A DNA stretch of 64,000 nucleotides, from assembly GCA_963775635.1 (NCBI GenBank), contig CAVZJO010000015.1, positions 62,001 to 126,000 of the forward strand. The letters run 5' to 3'. Made by a program: the position numbers and the translations under genes. The DNA is from JALORV01 sp963775635. Lineage in GTDB: Bacteria > Pseudomonadota > Gammaproteobacteria > Burkholderiales > Burkholderiaceae_F. The first letter of the stretch is position 1. Each line of letters opens with the position of its first letter. The notes beneath the pieces were generated by a model. It saw nothing but the letters and a program-made list of their open reading frames with translations. It did no database searches and had not been told where the DNA came from. Positions 50,148 through 59,761 of this stretch are shown in pieces.

Positions 50148-51623
50148 TTACCCCGCACGCTGGATCAGAAACTGCGACAACAGCGGCACCGGGCGGCCGG
50201 TCGCACCTTTGGCCGCGCCGGTCTTCCACGCGGTTCCCGCGATGTCGAGGTGCGCCCACGGGTACGCCTTCGTGTAGCGCGCCAGAAAGCACGCCGCGGT
50301 GATCGCGCCGGCGTTGCTCGGCGTGCCGATGTTGGCCATGTCGGCGAAGTTCGACTTCAGCTGCTCCTGGTACTCCTCTCCGAGAGGCATGCGCCACGCA
50401 GCGTCGCTGGCGGCGCGCCCGGCGGCGAGCAGATCGTCGCCGAGCCTGTCGTTGTTGGCGAACAGGCCACTATTGACATTGCCGAGTGCGATCACGCACG
50501 CGCCAGTCAGCGTAGCGATGTCGACCACTGCCGCGGGCTTGAACCGCTCGGCATAGGTCAGCGCATCGCACAGGATCAGTCGTCCCTCAGCGTCGGTGTT
50601 CAGGATCTCGATCGTTTGCCCCGACATCGACGTGACGATGTCACCCGGCCGCGAGGCCGTTCCCGATGGCATGTTCTCGCACGCGGCAACCACGCCGACG
50701 ACGTTGAGCTTCAGCTTGAGCTCGGCCACCGTGCGCATCGTCCCGAGCACGCTCGCCGCGCCGCACATGTCGAACTTCATCTCGTCCATCGCCGCGCCCG
50801 GCTTGAGCGAAATGCCGCCCGAGTCGAACGTGATGCCTTTGCCGACCAGCACGATCGGCGCAGCCTTCGCCGCGCCGCCACGGTGTTTGAGCACAATCAG
50901 GCGCGGCGGCTGCGCCGAACCACGCGCGACGCCGAGGAACGAGCCCATTTTGAGCGCCTCGAGTTGCTTGGTGTCGAGCACCTCGACCTCGAGCTTCCAT
51001 GCCTTGGCGAGCTTGCGCGCCTCGTCGGCCAGGAACGACGGATTGCAGATATTGGGTGGCAGGTTGCCGAGCCGTTTGGTCAGCTCCATGCCGTTCGCGA
51101 TTGCCGTGCCCTGCCTGACACCGCGTTCGGCGCTGGCGTTGCGCGCGGCGAGCACGAGCACGGCCTTGGTCGGACCATTGGCGTCGTCCTTCTTGCTCTT
51201 GAGTTCGTCGCTGCGGAAAACTGCCTCGCGAGCAGCCATCACGAACTGCCGCGCATGCCATTCGGGGTCGCGCCCCTTCACTTGCCACTCGGAGGCGGCC
51301 ACTGCGATTTCGCTGATGCCGTTGAACGCCCTGACCGCCGCGCGCACGGCCTCCGTATACGCGCGGTCGTTGAAATCATCCCGGGTGCCGAGGCCGATCA
51401 GCAGCACCCGCGGAGTCGCGACGCCCTCGAGGTTGCGCAACGCGATGTGCGTCCCGCGCTTGCCCGTCATGTCGCCGCTCTTGACGGCTGCCTTGAGCGC
51501 GCCGTGCGAAGCCTTGTCCAGCGCGCGTGCAGCCGGCGTCAGTTCGCCATCGGCGAACACTCCGACTGCAATCGCGTCGGCCCTGACCGCAGGCGCTTGC
51601 GCGGTCGCTGTGCTAAATTCCAT
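50148..51623 (-). CDS. pepA: Leucyl aminopeptidase (M17)
   Basis: 491 residues. C-terminal catalytic domain with the metal and active-site motifs VGKGITFDSGGISLKPGAAMDEMKFDMCG and NTDAEGRLILCDALTYAERF, plus the N-terminal macro-like domain. A dinuclear-metal aminopeptidase releasing N-terminal Leu and other residues; in some bacteria it also binds DNA (Xer recombination, carAB control). It starts the minus-strand operon and is divergent from lptF. Confidence 0.95.
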   Translation of the reverse strand: MEFSTATAQAPAVRADAIAVGVFADGELTPAARALDKASHGALKAAVKSGDMTGKRGTHIALRNLEGVATPRVLLIGLGTRDDFNDRAYTEAVRAAVRAFNGISEIAVAASEWQVKGRDPEWHARQFVMAAREAVFRSDELKSKKDDANGPTKAVLVLAARNASAERGVRQGTAIANGMELTKRLGNLPPNICNPSFLADEARKLAKAWKLEVEVLDTKQLEALKMGSFLGVARGSAQPPRLIVLKHRGGAAKAAPIVLVGKGITFDSGGISLKPGAAMDEMKFDMCGAASVLGTMRTVAELKLKLNVVGVVAACENMPSGTASRPGDIVTSMSGQTIEILNTDAEGRLILCDALTYAERFKPAAVVDIATLTGACVIALGNVNSGLFANNDRLGDDLLAAGRAASDAAWRMPLGEEYQEQLKSNFADMANIGTPSNAGAITAACFLARYTKAYPWAHLDIAGTAWKTGAAKGATGRPVPLLSQFLIQRAG

Positions 51624-51802
51624 TGCGGTTTCCCTCTGAAAAGTCTCGCGATGGCAGGGTTGGGTCGGCCGGCGGGGCAGCGTCCGGCGCAGGTCGAGTC
51701 AGTGCGCAAGTCCGCACGTTTCCCCTCCCGCGGGGCGACCCCGTTCGCGAGCCGGGCAGTATATAGCGGCAACGTGCTGGCCCTCGCGAGCGACCGCTGC
51801 CC

Positions 51803-52921
51803 ATGATCTTCCGGCGCTCGATCGTCGCCGAGCTCACCAGCACCGCGAGCGCGGTGTTCACCGTGCTGTTCTCGATCCTGTTCTCGGTCGGGCTGGTGCG
51901 CATCCTCGGGCAGGCGGCGGGCGGTCGCGTCGACAACGAGGCGGTGTTCCAGCTGCTCGCGCTCACCGCGCTGACCTGGCTCTCGGTCGTGCTGACGCTG
52001 ACGCTGTTCATCTCGGTTCTGATGACGCTGTCGCGCGCGTACCGCGATTCCGAAATGGTCGTGTGGTTTGCGTCGGGCCAGAGCCTGCTCTCATGGCTGC
52101 GTCCGGTGCTGCGCTTCGCCTGGCCGATCGTCGTTTCGGTGGCGCTGCTGTCGATGTTCGTCACACCATGGGCTACCTCGCAGATTGAAGGCTTGCGCGA
52201 CCAGTTCTCGCGGCGCGACGACGTGAGCCGCGTGGCTCCGGGCCGGTTCATCGAATCGGGCGGTGCCGCCGACCGCGTGTTCTTCGTGGAGTCGGTCGAC
52301 TTCGAGGGCCGGCAGGTCAGTAACGTGTTTGTCAGCATGCGCAGCCAGGGGCGCGAGGGCGTGATCGTCGCTGCCAAGGGCGAGATCGACGTGGCACCGA
52401 ACGGTGATCGTTTCCTTGTACTCGAACAGGGCCGTCGCTACGAGGGCCGGCCTGGGTCAGCGGAGTATCGGACGATGGAGTTCGACCGCTATGCGATCCG
52501 CATCGAAAGCCGTCCGGACCGGCCGCTCGCCGAGCGCAGCGCTCGCACCAAGTCAATGCGCGACCTGATTGCCGAACCCACGTCGTTCGCCAAGGCCGAG
52601 ATCGTGTGGCGCATCGGTATTCCGATCGCCGCGCTGGTGGTGACGCTGCTCGCGATGCCGCTCGCGTACACGAACCCGCGAGTAGGGCGTTCGTTCAACC
52701 TGATCATTGCGGTGCTCGCGTTTGCGATCTACCTCAACGTACTGAATACGGTGCAGGCCTGGGTGCAGCAGGACCGCGTCGGCTTTGTCGTCGGCGTGTG
52801 GATCGTGCATGCCGTCGTCCTCGCCTGCGTCGCGGTGCTCTTTGCGCGCCGTGTGTATCTGCAGCGCTGGTGGCCGCGGCGACTGACGCTGCGGCACTGG
52901 ATGGAAACGCGCCGAAAGTGA
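51803..52921 (+). CDS. lptF: LPS export ABC transporter permease LptF
   Basis: 372 residues, MIFRRSIVAELTSTASAVFTVL. Three N-terminal transmembrane helices, a periplasmic beta-jellyroll (about residues 130-265), and three C-terminal helices. With LptG and LptB it forms the inner-membrane motor that extracts lipopolysaccharide. The stop overlaps the GTG start of lptG. A TATATA box upstream (about 51759) may be its -10. Confidence 0.95.
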   Translation: MIFRRSIVAELTSTASAVFTVLFSILFSVGLVRILGQAAGGRVDNEAVFQLLALTALTWLSVVLTLTLFISVLMTLSRAYRDSEMVVWFASGQSLLSWLRPVLRFAWPIVVSVALLSMFVTPWATSQIEGLRDQFSRRDDVSRVAPGRFIESGGAADRVFFVESVDFEGRQVSNVFVSMRSQGREGVIVAAKGEIDVAPNGDRFLVLEQGRRYEGRPGSAEYRTMEFDRYAIRIESRPDRPLAERSARTKSMRDLIAEPTSFAKAEIVWRIGIPIAALVVTLLAMPLAYTNPRVGRSFNLIIAVLAFAIYLNVLNTVQAWVQQDRVGFVVGVWIVHAVVLACVAVLFARRVYLQRWWPRRLTLRHWMETRRK

Positions 52922-54054
52922 AGACGCTGCGCCGCTACCTGTGGGTCGAGATCGCGACAGCGACAGGATTCGTGCTGTTTGCCCTGCTGTCGCTGTTCAC
53001 CTTCTTCGACCTGGTGGCGCAACTCGACGAGATCGGCCGGCGGGGATTCCAGCTGCGGCACGCGCTGTCGTATGTCGCGTTCACGCTGCCGTCGCGCATG
53101 TACGAGCTGATGCCAATAGCGGCGCTGATCGGCACCATTTACGCGTTGTCCAAGCTCGCCGCCAATTCCGAGTTCACCATCATGCGGGTCTCCGGCATGA
53201 GCACCCGACGGCTGATGCTGAGCCTCGGCGGGATCGGGCTGCTGATGGTCGCTGTCACGTACCTGCTCGGGGAGTTCCTCTCGCCGCCGGCCGAACGGCT
53301 CGCGCAGCAGACTCGGCTTAAGGCACGCGGCAGCCAGATCAGCGTGCGCGATTTCCGTACCGGCGTGTGGATGCGCGATGTCGTCAAGGCGCCCGATGGC
53401 GGTATCGGCGCCTATCGCTTCATCAACGTGCGGCAGGTGTCGCCCGACGTCGGCACGCGTGGCTGGCGCATCCTCGAGTTCGACCGGGACTATCGGCTGC
53501 GGTCCATTTTGACCGCCGACGTGGGCACCTACGTTCCCGGCGCCGGGTGGGAGTTGACCGATGCGGTCGAGACGCGCGTGCCGCAGATCGCACCGGGTGC
53601 TGCGCTGCCGACCGATGCACGGACCGAGGTGGTCGGGACTCCGAAGCTGATGTGGCATTCGGAACTGAAACCCGACATTTTCGGCGTGCTGCTGGTGCAG
53701 CCCGAACGGATGGCCGGGTGGGATCTGGCGCAGTACATCCGCCACTTGGCCGAGAATCGCCAGCAGACCGATCGCTATGAGATCGCCTTCTGGAGCAAGC
53801 TCATCTACCCTTGGGCCGTGCTGGTGATGATGGCGCTCGCGCTGCCGTTCGCCTACCTGCACGTGCGCGCCGGCGGCGTCAGCTTCAAGATCTTCACCGG
53901 CGTGATGCTCGGCGTCGCTTTTTACGGCATGAACAAGCTGTTCGCGCACATCGGCCTGCTCAATACCTGGCCGCCGGTCGCGGTGGCGGCTTTACCCAGC
54001 CTGGTCGTTCTGTCGCTGGCGTTCGGCGCGCTGTACTGGATCGAACGCCGCTAG
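52918..54054 (+). CDS. lptG: LPS export ABC transporter permease LptG
   Basis: 378 residues from GTG 52918, overlapping lptF by four bases. The N-terminus (KTLRRYLWVEIATATGFVLFALLSLFTFFDLVAQL) and SEFTIMRVSGMSTRRL coupling helix are typical; the C-terminal helices include ALPFAYLHVRAGGVSFKIFTGVMLGVAFYGMNKLF. Partner of LptF. It is convergent with the PEP mutase-family gene with only seven bases between the stops. Confidence 0.95.
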   Translation: MKTLRRYLWVEIATATGFVLFALLSLFTFFDLVAQLDEIGRRGFQLRHALSYVAFTLPSRMYELMPIAALIGTIYALSKLAANSEFTIMRVSGMSTRRLMLSLGGIGLLMVAVTYLLGEFLSPPAERLAQQTRLKARGSQISVRDFRTGVWMRDVVKAPDGGIGAYRFINVRQVSPDVGTRGWRILEFDRDYRLRSILTADVGTYVPGAGWELTDAVETRVPQIAPGAALPTDARTEVVGTPKLMWHSELKPDIFGVLLVQPERMAGWDLAQYIRHLAENRQQTDRYEIAFWSKLIYPWAVLVMMALALPFAYLHVRAGGVSFKIFTGVMLGVAFYGMNKLFAHIGLLNTWPPVAVAALPSLVVLSLAFGALYWIERR

Positions 54055-54061
54055 CGTTCGA

Positions 54062-54889
54062 TCACTTGAACAGCGAATTGAGTTCGTCGCCCGATGCGGC
54101 GTTGACGAAACCGTCGAACCGCCCTTGTTCCGAGAGCAGGCGGGCGGCGCGCATGAATCCGCCCCAGGCAGCGCGTGCGAGCGCGCCGCCGACGCTGACG
54201 CGGCGCACGCCAAGTGCAGCGATCTGCTGCATCGTCATGTCGCTGGGCCAGCCTATCAGCAGGTTGACCGGCTTGGGTGCAACCGCCGCAACGACGGCTT
54301 CGATCTGCTCGCGCGTGCGGATCCCCGGTGCGTACAGGCAGTCGGCACCGGCGTTCGCATAAGCCTGCAGTCTGCCGATCGTCTCGCCAAGATCGGGCCG
54401 GCCGACCAGGAAGCACTCCGCGCGCCCCACCAGCAGCGTGTCGCCGCCCGCCTGGTCGATCGCGCCCCGCGCCGCGCGGATTCTCTCAATCGCGACGGTG
54501 AGCTCGTAGAGCGGTGCGGCCGCATCGCCGGTCGAATCCTCGATCGAGAGTCCGGCCACGCCGGTGTCGACCGCAAGTCGAACGTTCTGAGCGACGCCGG
54601 CCGCATCACGGGCAAAACCGCCTTCGAAGTCGGCGTTGATCGGTACATCGGTCGCCGCCACGATGTCGGCCAGGTGCTGCAGCACGACGTCGACCGCTAC
54701 CGCGCCGTCGCGACACGCGCGCGACCAGGCGAAGCCCGAGCTCGTGGTGGCGAGTGCCTTGAAGCCGAGGATCTGCAGATAACGCGCGCTGCCGATGTCC
54801 CACGGATTCGGAATGACGAAGCAACCCGATTCGTGCAACTGCCGGAAGGTACGTCGCTTGTCGGCAATGGTGGGGCGACTCTCGGTCAT
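54062..54889 (-). CDS. Isocitrate lyase / PEP mutase family protein
   Basis: 275 residues, TIM-barrel enzyme. It has PNPWDIGSARYLQILGFKALATTSSGFAWSRACRDG, the metal-binding ADFEGGF, and AGLSIEDSTGD. The typical lyase Cys loop (KKCGH of isocitrate lyase) is absent. It fits the oxaloacetate decarboxylase / PEP-mutase-like subgroup. The substrate is unknown. The next minus-strand genes (GST, rhomboid) are spaced 31 and 10 bases apart and may form one transcript. Confidence 0.87.
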   Translation of the reverse strand: MTESRPTIADKRRTFRQLHESGCFVIPNPWDIGSARYLQILGFKALATTSSGFAWSRACRDGAVAVDVVLQHLADIVAATDVPINADFEGGFARDAAGVAQNVRLAVDTGVAGLSIEDSTGDAAAPLYELTVAIERIRAARGAIDQAGGDTLLVGRAECFLVGRPDLGETIGRLQAYANAGADCLYAPGIRTREQIEAVVAAVAPKPVNLLIGWPSDMTMQQIAALGVRRVSVGGALARAAWGGFMRAARLLSEQGRFDGFVNAASGDELNSLFK

Positions 54890-54920
54890 CTCGTCTGACC
54901 TCCGCAGGCAAAGGGGCCGT

Positions 54921-55622
54921 CTACTTCTGTGGAATCTTCACGCCGCGAGCCACCGCCGGACGCTCCAGGAAGCTTCGCAGGGTGCGCGTCACGTGCGCAA
55001 AGTCCTTGATGCCGACCAGCTCACCGGCGTCGTAGAAGCCGATCAGGTTGTTGACCCACGGAAACGTGGCGATGTCGGCGATCGTGTACTCATCGCCCAT
55101 GATCCACGCGCGTCCGGCCAGTCGCTGGTCCAGCACGCCGAGCAACCGTTTTGATTCGGCGGCATAGCGGTCGCGTGGCCGCTTGTCCTCGTAGTCGCGG
55201 CCAGCGAACTTGTGGAAGAAACCGACCTGGCCGAACATCGGACCGATGCCGCCCATCTGGAACATCAGCCACTGGATCGTCTCGTAGCGGCGCGCCGCAT
55301 CGGTAGGCAGCAACTGCCCGGTCTTTTCCGCCAGGTAGATCAGGATCGCGCCCGATTCGAACAACGCCAGCGGCCGGCCACCGGGCCCGTCGGGATCGAT
55401 GATGGCGGGGATCTTGTTGTTCGGGTTGAGCGACAGGAACTCGGGCGATCGCTGATCCCCTGACTCGAACTCGACACGGTGCGCTTCGTAGGGAAGGCCG
55501 GTTTCCTCGAGCATGATCGAGACCTTGACTCCGTTGGGCGTCGGCAGCGAATAGAGCTGCAGACGCTCCGGATGAAGCGGCGGCCACTTGCGGGTGATCG
55601 GAAGAGCTGACAGATCGTTCAT
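54921..55622 (-). CDS. Glutathione S-transferase, YfcG/YghU-like
   Basis: 233 residues. Thioredoxin-fold N-terminus (LQLYSLPTPNGVKVSIMLEETGLPYEAHRVEFESGDQRSPEFLSLNPNNKIPAIID) and helical C-terminus (RDYEDKRPRDRYAAESKRLLGVLDQRLAGRAWIMGDEYTIADIATFPWV). The T-P-N-G-V-K stretch at the active site matches the Nu-class disulfide-bond oxidoreductases YfcG and YghU, which reduce disulfides using glutathione. Confidence 0.9.
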   Translation of the reverse strand: MNDLSALPITRKWPPLHPERLQLYSLPTPNGVKVSIMLEETGLPYEAHRVEFESGDQRSPEFLSLNPNNKIPAIIDPDGPGGRPLALFESGAILIYLAEKTGQLLPTDAARRYETIQWLMFQMGGIGPMFGQVGFFHKFAGRDYEDKRPRDRYAAESKRLLGVLDQRLAGRAWIMGDEYTIADIATFPWVNNLIGFYDAGELVGIKDFAHVTRTLRSFLERPAVARGVKIPQK

Positions 55623-55632
55623 GCTGACTCAG

Positions 55633-56367
55633 TCAATGCAACGACGTATCAGGACGCAAGCGTGACTCATCTGAACTCACGGGGGCAACGCCGTCCTCGT
55701 TATCAGTAACAAACAGTTCCTCGTCGCCATCTTCCGCGGCTTGACTTTCCCATGTGTAGCGCTTGCGCGGTGGGATGTCGAGCTTGCGCAGCGCGAGTGC
55801 GAGCGATACGCCGATCACCGCCGCCGACAGATGCGTTTCCCACGACACACCCGGCTCGATCGGCAGCACACCCCACGCGAGCGAGCCGTACATGAACGCG
55901 ACCAGCAGCGAAGCGGCGATAGCGCGGCGGTCGCGGCGCAACAGCCCGGCCACAAACACGTAGCTGACCAGCCCGTAAACGATCCCGCTGGCTCCGAGGT
56001 GCACCGAGCCGCGGCCGAATACCCACACCAACACGCCAGGTCCCAGATACACCGCCGGCAGTACACGCACCGACGACCGTGGATACAGGAAGAGCATGGC
56101 CGCGCCGACCGTCGCCAGCGGCAACGAATTGGCGAACAGGTGCGCGAAGTCGCTGTGGACAAGCGGCGCAGTGACGATGCCCAAAACGCCGCCCCACTCC
56201 CGCGGCCGCACGCCGAATGGCCATGGATCGAGATCCGCCGCCCAGTTCATCAGGTGAATGAGCCACAGAAAAGCCACGAAGCCAATCGACAGCCGCACCG
56301 CCAGCCCCAGCAGTGCGTGCGAGTGCACGGAGCCGGTGTAGCGCGGATCGGGAACGTCAAAGTTCAT
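55633..56367 (-). CDS. Rhomboid-family intramembrane serine protease
   Basis: 244 residues and six transmembrane helices. The motif HSDFAHLFANSLPLATVG is in helix 2, the catalytic Ser in LGASGIVYGLVSY, and the catalytic His in ETHLSAAVIGV. The C-terminal 45 residues are acidic and cytoplasmic. It probably cleaves single-span membrane proteins. The short gap to the GST gene suggests co-transcription. Confidence 0.88.
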   Translation of the reverse strand: MNFDVPDPRYTGSVHSHALLGLAVRLSIGFVAFLWLIHLMNWAADLDPWPFGVRPREWGGVLGIVTAPLVHSDFAHLFANSLPLATVGAAMLFLYPRSSVRVLPAVYLGPGVLVWVFGRGSVHLGASGIVYGLVSYVFVAGLLRRDRRAIAASLLVAFMYGSLAWGVLPIEPGVSWETHLSAAVIGVSLALALRKLDIPPRKRYTWESQAAEDGDEELFVTDNEDGVAPVSSDESRLRPDTSLH

Positions 56368-56582
56368 CGCAAAACTGAGTCAATGAGCCCCGGGCCGCCG
56401 TGCGGGCTGGTTCCTCCTCGAGTGGCGAGGTTGGGGCAACAACATGGAAAGGCAAGCCCAACGGGCCGGAACACCGTTTGCCGCACGCCGGTACGGTTGC
56501 GGCCTCCAACACTCGACAGGCACTTGCGCCGTGGTCCGGTCTCAACCGGGTGGAATAGCGACGCTAAATACGAGGTAGCGAA

Positions 56583-56735
56583 ATGATTCGGAAGCTCAAG
56601 AACGGGCAGTACCGGTTGTATTCAAGGAAGAAAGACACCGCGACTGGGAAACGAAGAAACCTTGGCACGTTTTCCACGCTGGATGCCGCCAAGCAGCACG
56701 AGCGTCAGGTGCAATATTTCAAGCGGCAAGGCTAG
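56583..56735 (+). CDS. Small basic protein, 50 residues
   Basis: ATG 56583 follows GAGG. The protein is MIRKLKNGQYRLYSRK..., with a middle part KRRNLGTFSTLDAAKQHERQVQYFKRQG. The pattern Y-R-L-Y-S-R-K ... G-K-R-R-N-L-G-T-F-x-T-x-x-A-A-x-x-H-E-R resembles small conserved proteins with an Arm-binding-like (integrase N-terminal) beta-sheet, but I cannot name a family. Composition is less GC-rich than its neighbours. Convergent with nrdJ, with 19 bases between stops. Confidence 0.65.
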   Translation: MIRKLKNGQYRLYSRKKDTATGKRRNLGTFSTLDAAKQHERQVQYFKRQG

Positions 56736-56754
56736 GGCCCGTTCACGCTAAGCC

Positions 56755-59610
56755 CTAGCTGCAGTTCCCGGTCGCTCCGCACGCGGTGCAGAACTCACAG
56801 CCGTCACGCTTGATGACGGCTGCGGCGCCGCAGCTGCCACAGACCTTGCCCTTGACCGGGGCGGTCTCGTGTTCGATCACCTTGACCGCGTCGGGCAGGG
56901 CGAGAATGCCGGCGGACTGAATCGCGCGGCCATCGTCGTCGAGGATGCCGAGCACCTTGTAGCGGTTTAGCAGCAACGTGGCGATGTAGGCGACCGTGCT
57001 CGGATAGAGGGCTGACCGTTCCTCGCCGGGCACCGCGGCCCAGAATTCGCCGTTCTGTTCGCCGAAGTTCAGCAGCTTCTTCAGCTTCAGCCCGATCCAG
57101 TTGGCATCGACCACGCGCATGTCGAGCGAGATCAGCTTGCACAGGCCATCGAGCACCTTCGGATACTCGCCAGCGAGCCAGATCGAATACGGGCGGCGGC
57201 TGCCGTCGGGCAGGTGCAGCTCCTTGACACCGAGCACGAAGTCGTCGCCGGTATTGGCGTTGGCGACATCGACGGTCCAGCTCATCGTGCCGAGTGGGCC
57301 GGCCTTCGGTTCCTTCTTCGAGAACAACGCATTGAGCACCGGCGTGGCGTGCTGGTCGAGTTCCTTAAAGACGCCGAGTTGCTCGCAGCGCCAGTGCACG
57401 ATGTGCGCAAATGCCGACACGACTCCACTTTGCCACTGCCTGTCACCGGTCGGCGGCATCGGAATCGCGAAGCCTTGCTCGTCGCGCGCCTTCGCCAGCG
57501 CATCGAGCTTCATCTTGAGCCAGGCGCGATCTTCGCTGCGCATGTCCATCGACAGCGCCTTCGCGATCGCCCCCAGCCCGCGCGGCTGCTCGGCTCCGTT
57601 GACCCACACCTCGAACGGAACCGCGGGATTGCCGACCTGGCCGATGAAAATGGCGAACGATTCGCGGCGCTCTGGAATCTCGACCATGTAGGTCCACGCC
57701 AGGTTGCCTTCGGCAAGGTCCGGCCGGCCCGGCCACTTGAGGCTGGCCAGCGCGGGCTGCGGCGCCGAGGCGAGGCGGACGCGCCGATCCGGATCGTCCT
57801 TCAGGTCCTGCGGCGACGCGCTATGCGACTGTCCCCCTTCCTTGACAACCTCGAGCACCGACCCGATCACATTGTTCGGGCGATAGGTCGTGATGCCCTT
57901 CAAGCCGGCGTTCCACGCCGCGAGATAAAGGCTCTTGAAATCCTCGAACGGGTAGTTCTCCGGAACGTTGACAGTCTTGCTGATCGCGGCGTCCACGTAC
58001 GGCTGCACGGCTGCGATCATCTGCATGTGGTCGCTCGCGCTCATTCCAAGTGCGGTGACGAAGCTGTCCGGCAATCGGGTCTCGTCGCCGTCCATGCGCT
58101 TGTACAAGCGATAGGCATAGTCTTCGACGACATACTCCTGCTTGCTGCCGTCGGGCATGCGCTTCTTGCGAATGTACGTCCACGAAAAGGTCGGCTCAAT
58201 GCCGCCGGACGCATTGCCGGCGAACGCGAGCGAGATCGTTCCGGTCGGGGCGATCGACAGCAGGTGCGAGTTGCGCAGCCCGTGCTTGCGGATTCCGGCC
58301 TTCAACGGCTCGGGCAGCCGCGACGCGCAGTGCGGCTCGGCCAGGAACTGCTCGGCGTCGAACAGCGGAAACGTGCCTTTCTCCGCGGCGATTTCCATCG
58401 AAGCGCCGTAGGCGCCATCGCGCATTACACGCGCGACGTCGGCAGCGAGTGCGCGCCCGGCTTCGCCGTCGTAGCGCAGGCCGAGCATCGTCAGCGTGTT
58501 GCCCAGGCCGGTGAAGCCGAGGCCGACGCGCCGTTTGTTGGCCGCTTCCTGCTCCTGTTCAGCGAGCGGCCACAGGGTCGCGTCCAGCACGTTATCGAGC
58601 GCGCGGATCGACACCTGCGTTACCTGGCGGAACTTTTCCCAGTCGAAGGCCGCCGACTCGCTGAACGGATCGTCGACGAATCGCGTCAGGTTGATCGAAC
58701 CGAGGCAGCAGCAGCCGTAGGCCGGCAGCGGCTGTTCGCCGCACGGGTTGGTCGCCGCGATCGTTTCGCAGTAAGACAGGTTGTTGTCGTCATTGATGCG
58801 GTCGATGAACACCACGCCGGGCTCGGCGTGGCTGTAGGTCGACTTCATGATCTGGTCAAACAGGTCGCGCGCCCGCGCACTGCGATAGGTCCACGTGCCG
58901 TCGGGGCGCTGGCTGCCGGTCGACTTGTCGAACGGTTCGGCCGCATGCCACAGCTCGATCGCGCCGTCGCTTTCCACGGCGCGCATGAAGTCATCGGTCA
59001 CCGCGACCGACATGTTGAAGTTGGCGAGTGAGGCATCGCGCTTGGCGTGGATGAAGTCCTCGATATCCGGGTGATCGCAGCGCATCATTCCCATCTGCGC
59101 GCCACGACGTGCGCCGGCCGATTCGAGCGTCTCGCAACTCTTGTCGAACACGCGCATGTAAGAGATCGGCCCGCTGGCACGCGAATGCGTGCCGTGCACT
59201 AGCGCGCCCTTCGGGCGGATCGGCGAGAAGTCGTAACCGACACCGCCACCGCGCCGCATCGTTTCCGCGGCCTGGTTCAGCGCGTGATAGATCGAGGGCA
59301 CGCCGTCGCGCGTACCGCTGATGGCATCGCCCACCGGCTGCACGAAGCAGTTGATCAGCGTGGCCGCGATTCCGGTGCCCGCGGCCGAGTTGACGCGGCC
59401 GCCGGGAATGAAGCCGTCGACCATCGCGTCGTAAAAGCGCTTCTCCCAGATCTCGCGGATCTCCGCGCGCTCGACCTGTGCCAGCCCGCGCGCGACGCGG
59501 CGGCGCACTTCGTCGACCGACTGCTCGTCGCCCTTGGCGTATTTCTCGAGCAGTACATCGATCGAGATCGGCTGCTCGTCGAGCAGCACGTGCGCCTTGT
59601 CCAGTTTCAT
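56755..59610 (-). CDS. nrdJ: Vitamin B12-dependent ribonucleotide reductase, class II
   Basis: 951 residues. The 10-stranded barrel has NCFVQPVGD, the finger loop NPCGEQPLPAYGCCCLGSINL, and SIAPTGTISLAF. A TSCPD-type domain follows (about residues 620-900: YMVEIPERRESFAIFIGQVGNP ... LGVKELHLPDGSRRPYSIWL). The C-terminal zinc-finger-like tail (CGSCGAAAVIKRDGCEFCTACG) carries the shuttle Cys pair. It reduces ribonucleotides using adenosylcobalamin with or without oxygen, which fits a microaerobic life style. Full length, no frame problem. Confidence 0.95.
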   Translation of the reverse strand: MKLDKAHVLLDEQPISIDVLLEKYAKGDEQSVDEVRRRVARGLAQVERAEIREIWEKRFYDAMVDGFIPGGRVNSAAGTGIAATLINCFVQPVGDAISGTRDGVPSIYHALNQAAETMRRGGGVGYDFSPIRPKGALVHGTHSRASGPISYMRVFDKSCETLESAGARRGAQMGMMRCDHPDIEDFIHAKRDASLANFNMSVAVTDDFMRAVESDGAIELWHAAEPFDKSTGSQRPDGTWTYRSARARDLFDQIMKSTYSHAEPGVVFIDRINDDNNLSYCETIAATNPCGEQPLPAYGCCCLGSINLTRFVDDPFSESAAFDWEKFRQVTQVSIRALDNVLDATLWPLAEQEQEAANKRRVGLGFTGLGNTLTMLGLRYDGEAGRALAADVARVMRDGAYGASMEIAAEKGTFPLFDAEQFLAEPHCASRLPEPLKAGIRKHGLRNSHLLSIAPTGTISLAFAGNASGGIEPTFSWTYIRKKRMPDGSKQEYVVEDYAYRLYKRMDGDETRLPDSFVTALGMSASDHMQMIAAVQPYVDAAISKTVNVPENYPFEDFKSLYLAAWNAGLKGITTYRPNNVIGSVLEVVKEGGQSHSASPQDLKDDPDRRVRLASAPQPALASLKWPGRPDLAEGNLAWTYMVEIPERRESFAIFIGQVGNPAVPFEVWVNGAEQPRGLGAIAKALSMDMRSEDRAWLKMKLDALAKARDEQGFAIPMPPTGDRQWQSGVVSAFAHIVHWRCEQLGVFKELDQHATPVLNALFSKKEPKAGPLGTMSWTVDVANANTGDDFVLGVKELHLPDGSRRPYSIWLAGEYPKVLDGLCKLISLDMRVVDANWIGLKLKKLLNFGEQNGEFWAAVPGEERSALYPSTVAYIATLLLNRYKVLGILDDDGRAIQSAGILALPDAVKVIEHETAPVKGKVCGSCGAAAVIKRDGCEFCTACGATGNCS

Positions 59611-59637
59611 CGTTGCCTCGGGCCGAGAGAGACCGAA

Positions 59638-59643
59638 ATTATA
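59638..59643 (-). promoter_or_regulatory. -10 box of nrdJ
   Basis: TATAAT on the minus strand, 28 bases upstream of the nrdJ ATG (59610). No good -35 is visible, and I see no NrdR box or B12 riboswitch in the 150-base divergent region shared with cysB. Confidence 0.45.
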
Positions 59644-59761
59644 GGCGGCGTGCGGCGCTCATCCGGCCTGATCCGGTAGGGGCATTCGAGGTAGACGTGC
59701 GATGCCCGTGAGCATATGAGCGCCCGATATAAAATCGCCAGTCCATATTACGGGGTTGCGA

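Noticed and set aside
57214..59031. 605-residue plus-strand open frame opposite nrdJ
   Set aside because: Antisense shadow of a well-supported gene.
59611..59761. B12 riboswitch or NrdR box before nrdJ
   Set aside because: The leader is too short for a cobalamin riboswitch, and no NrdR-type palindrome is visible.
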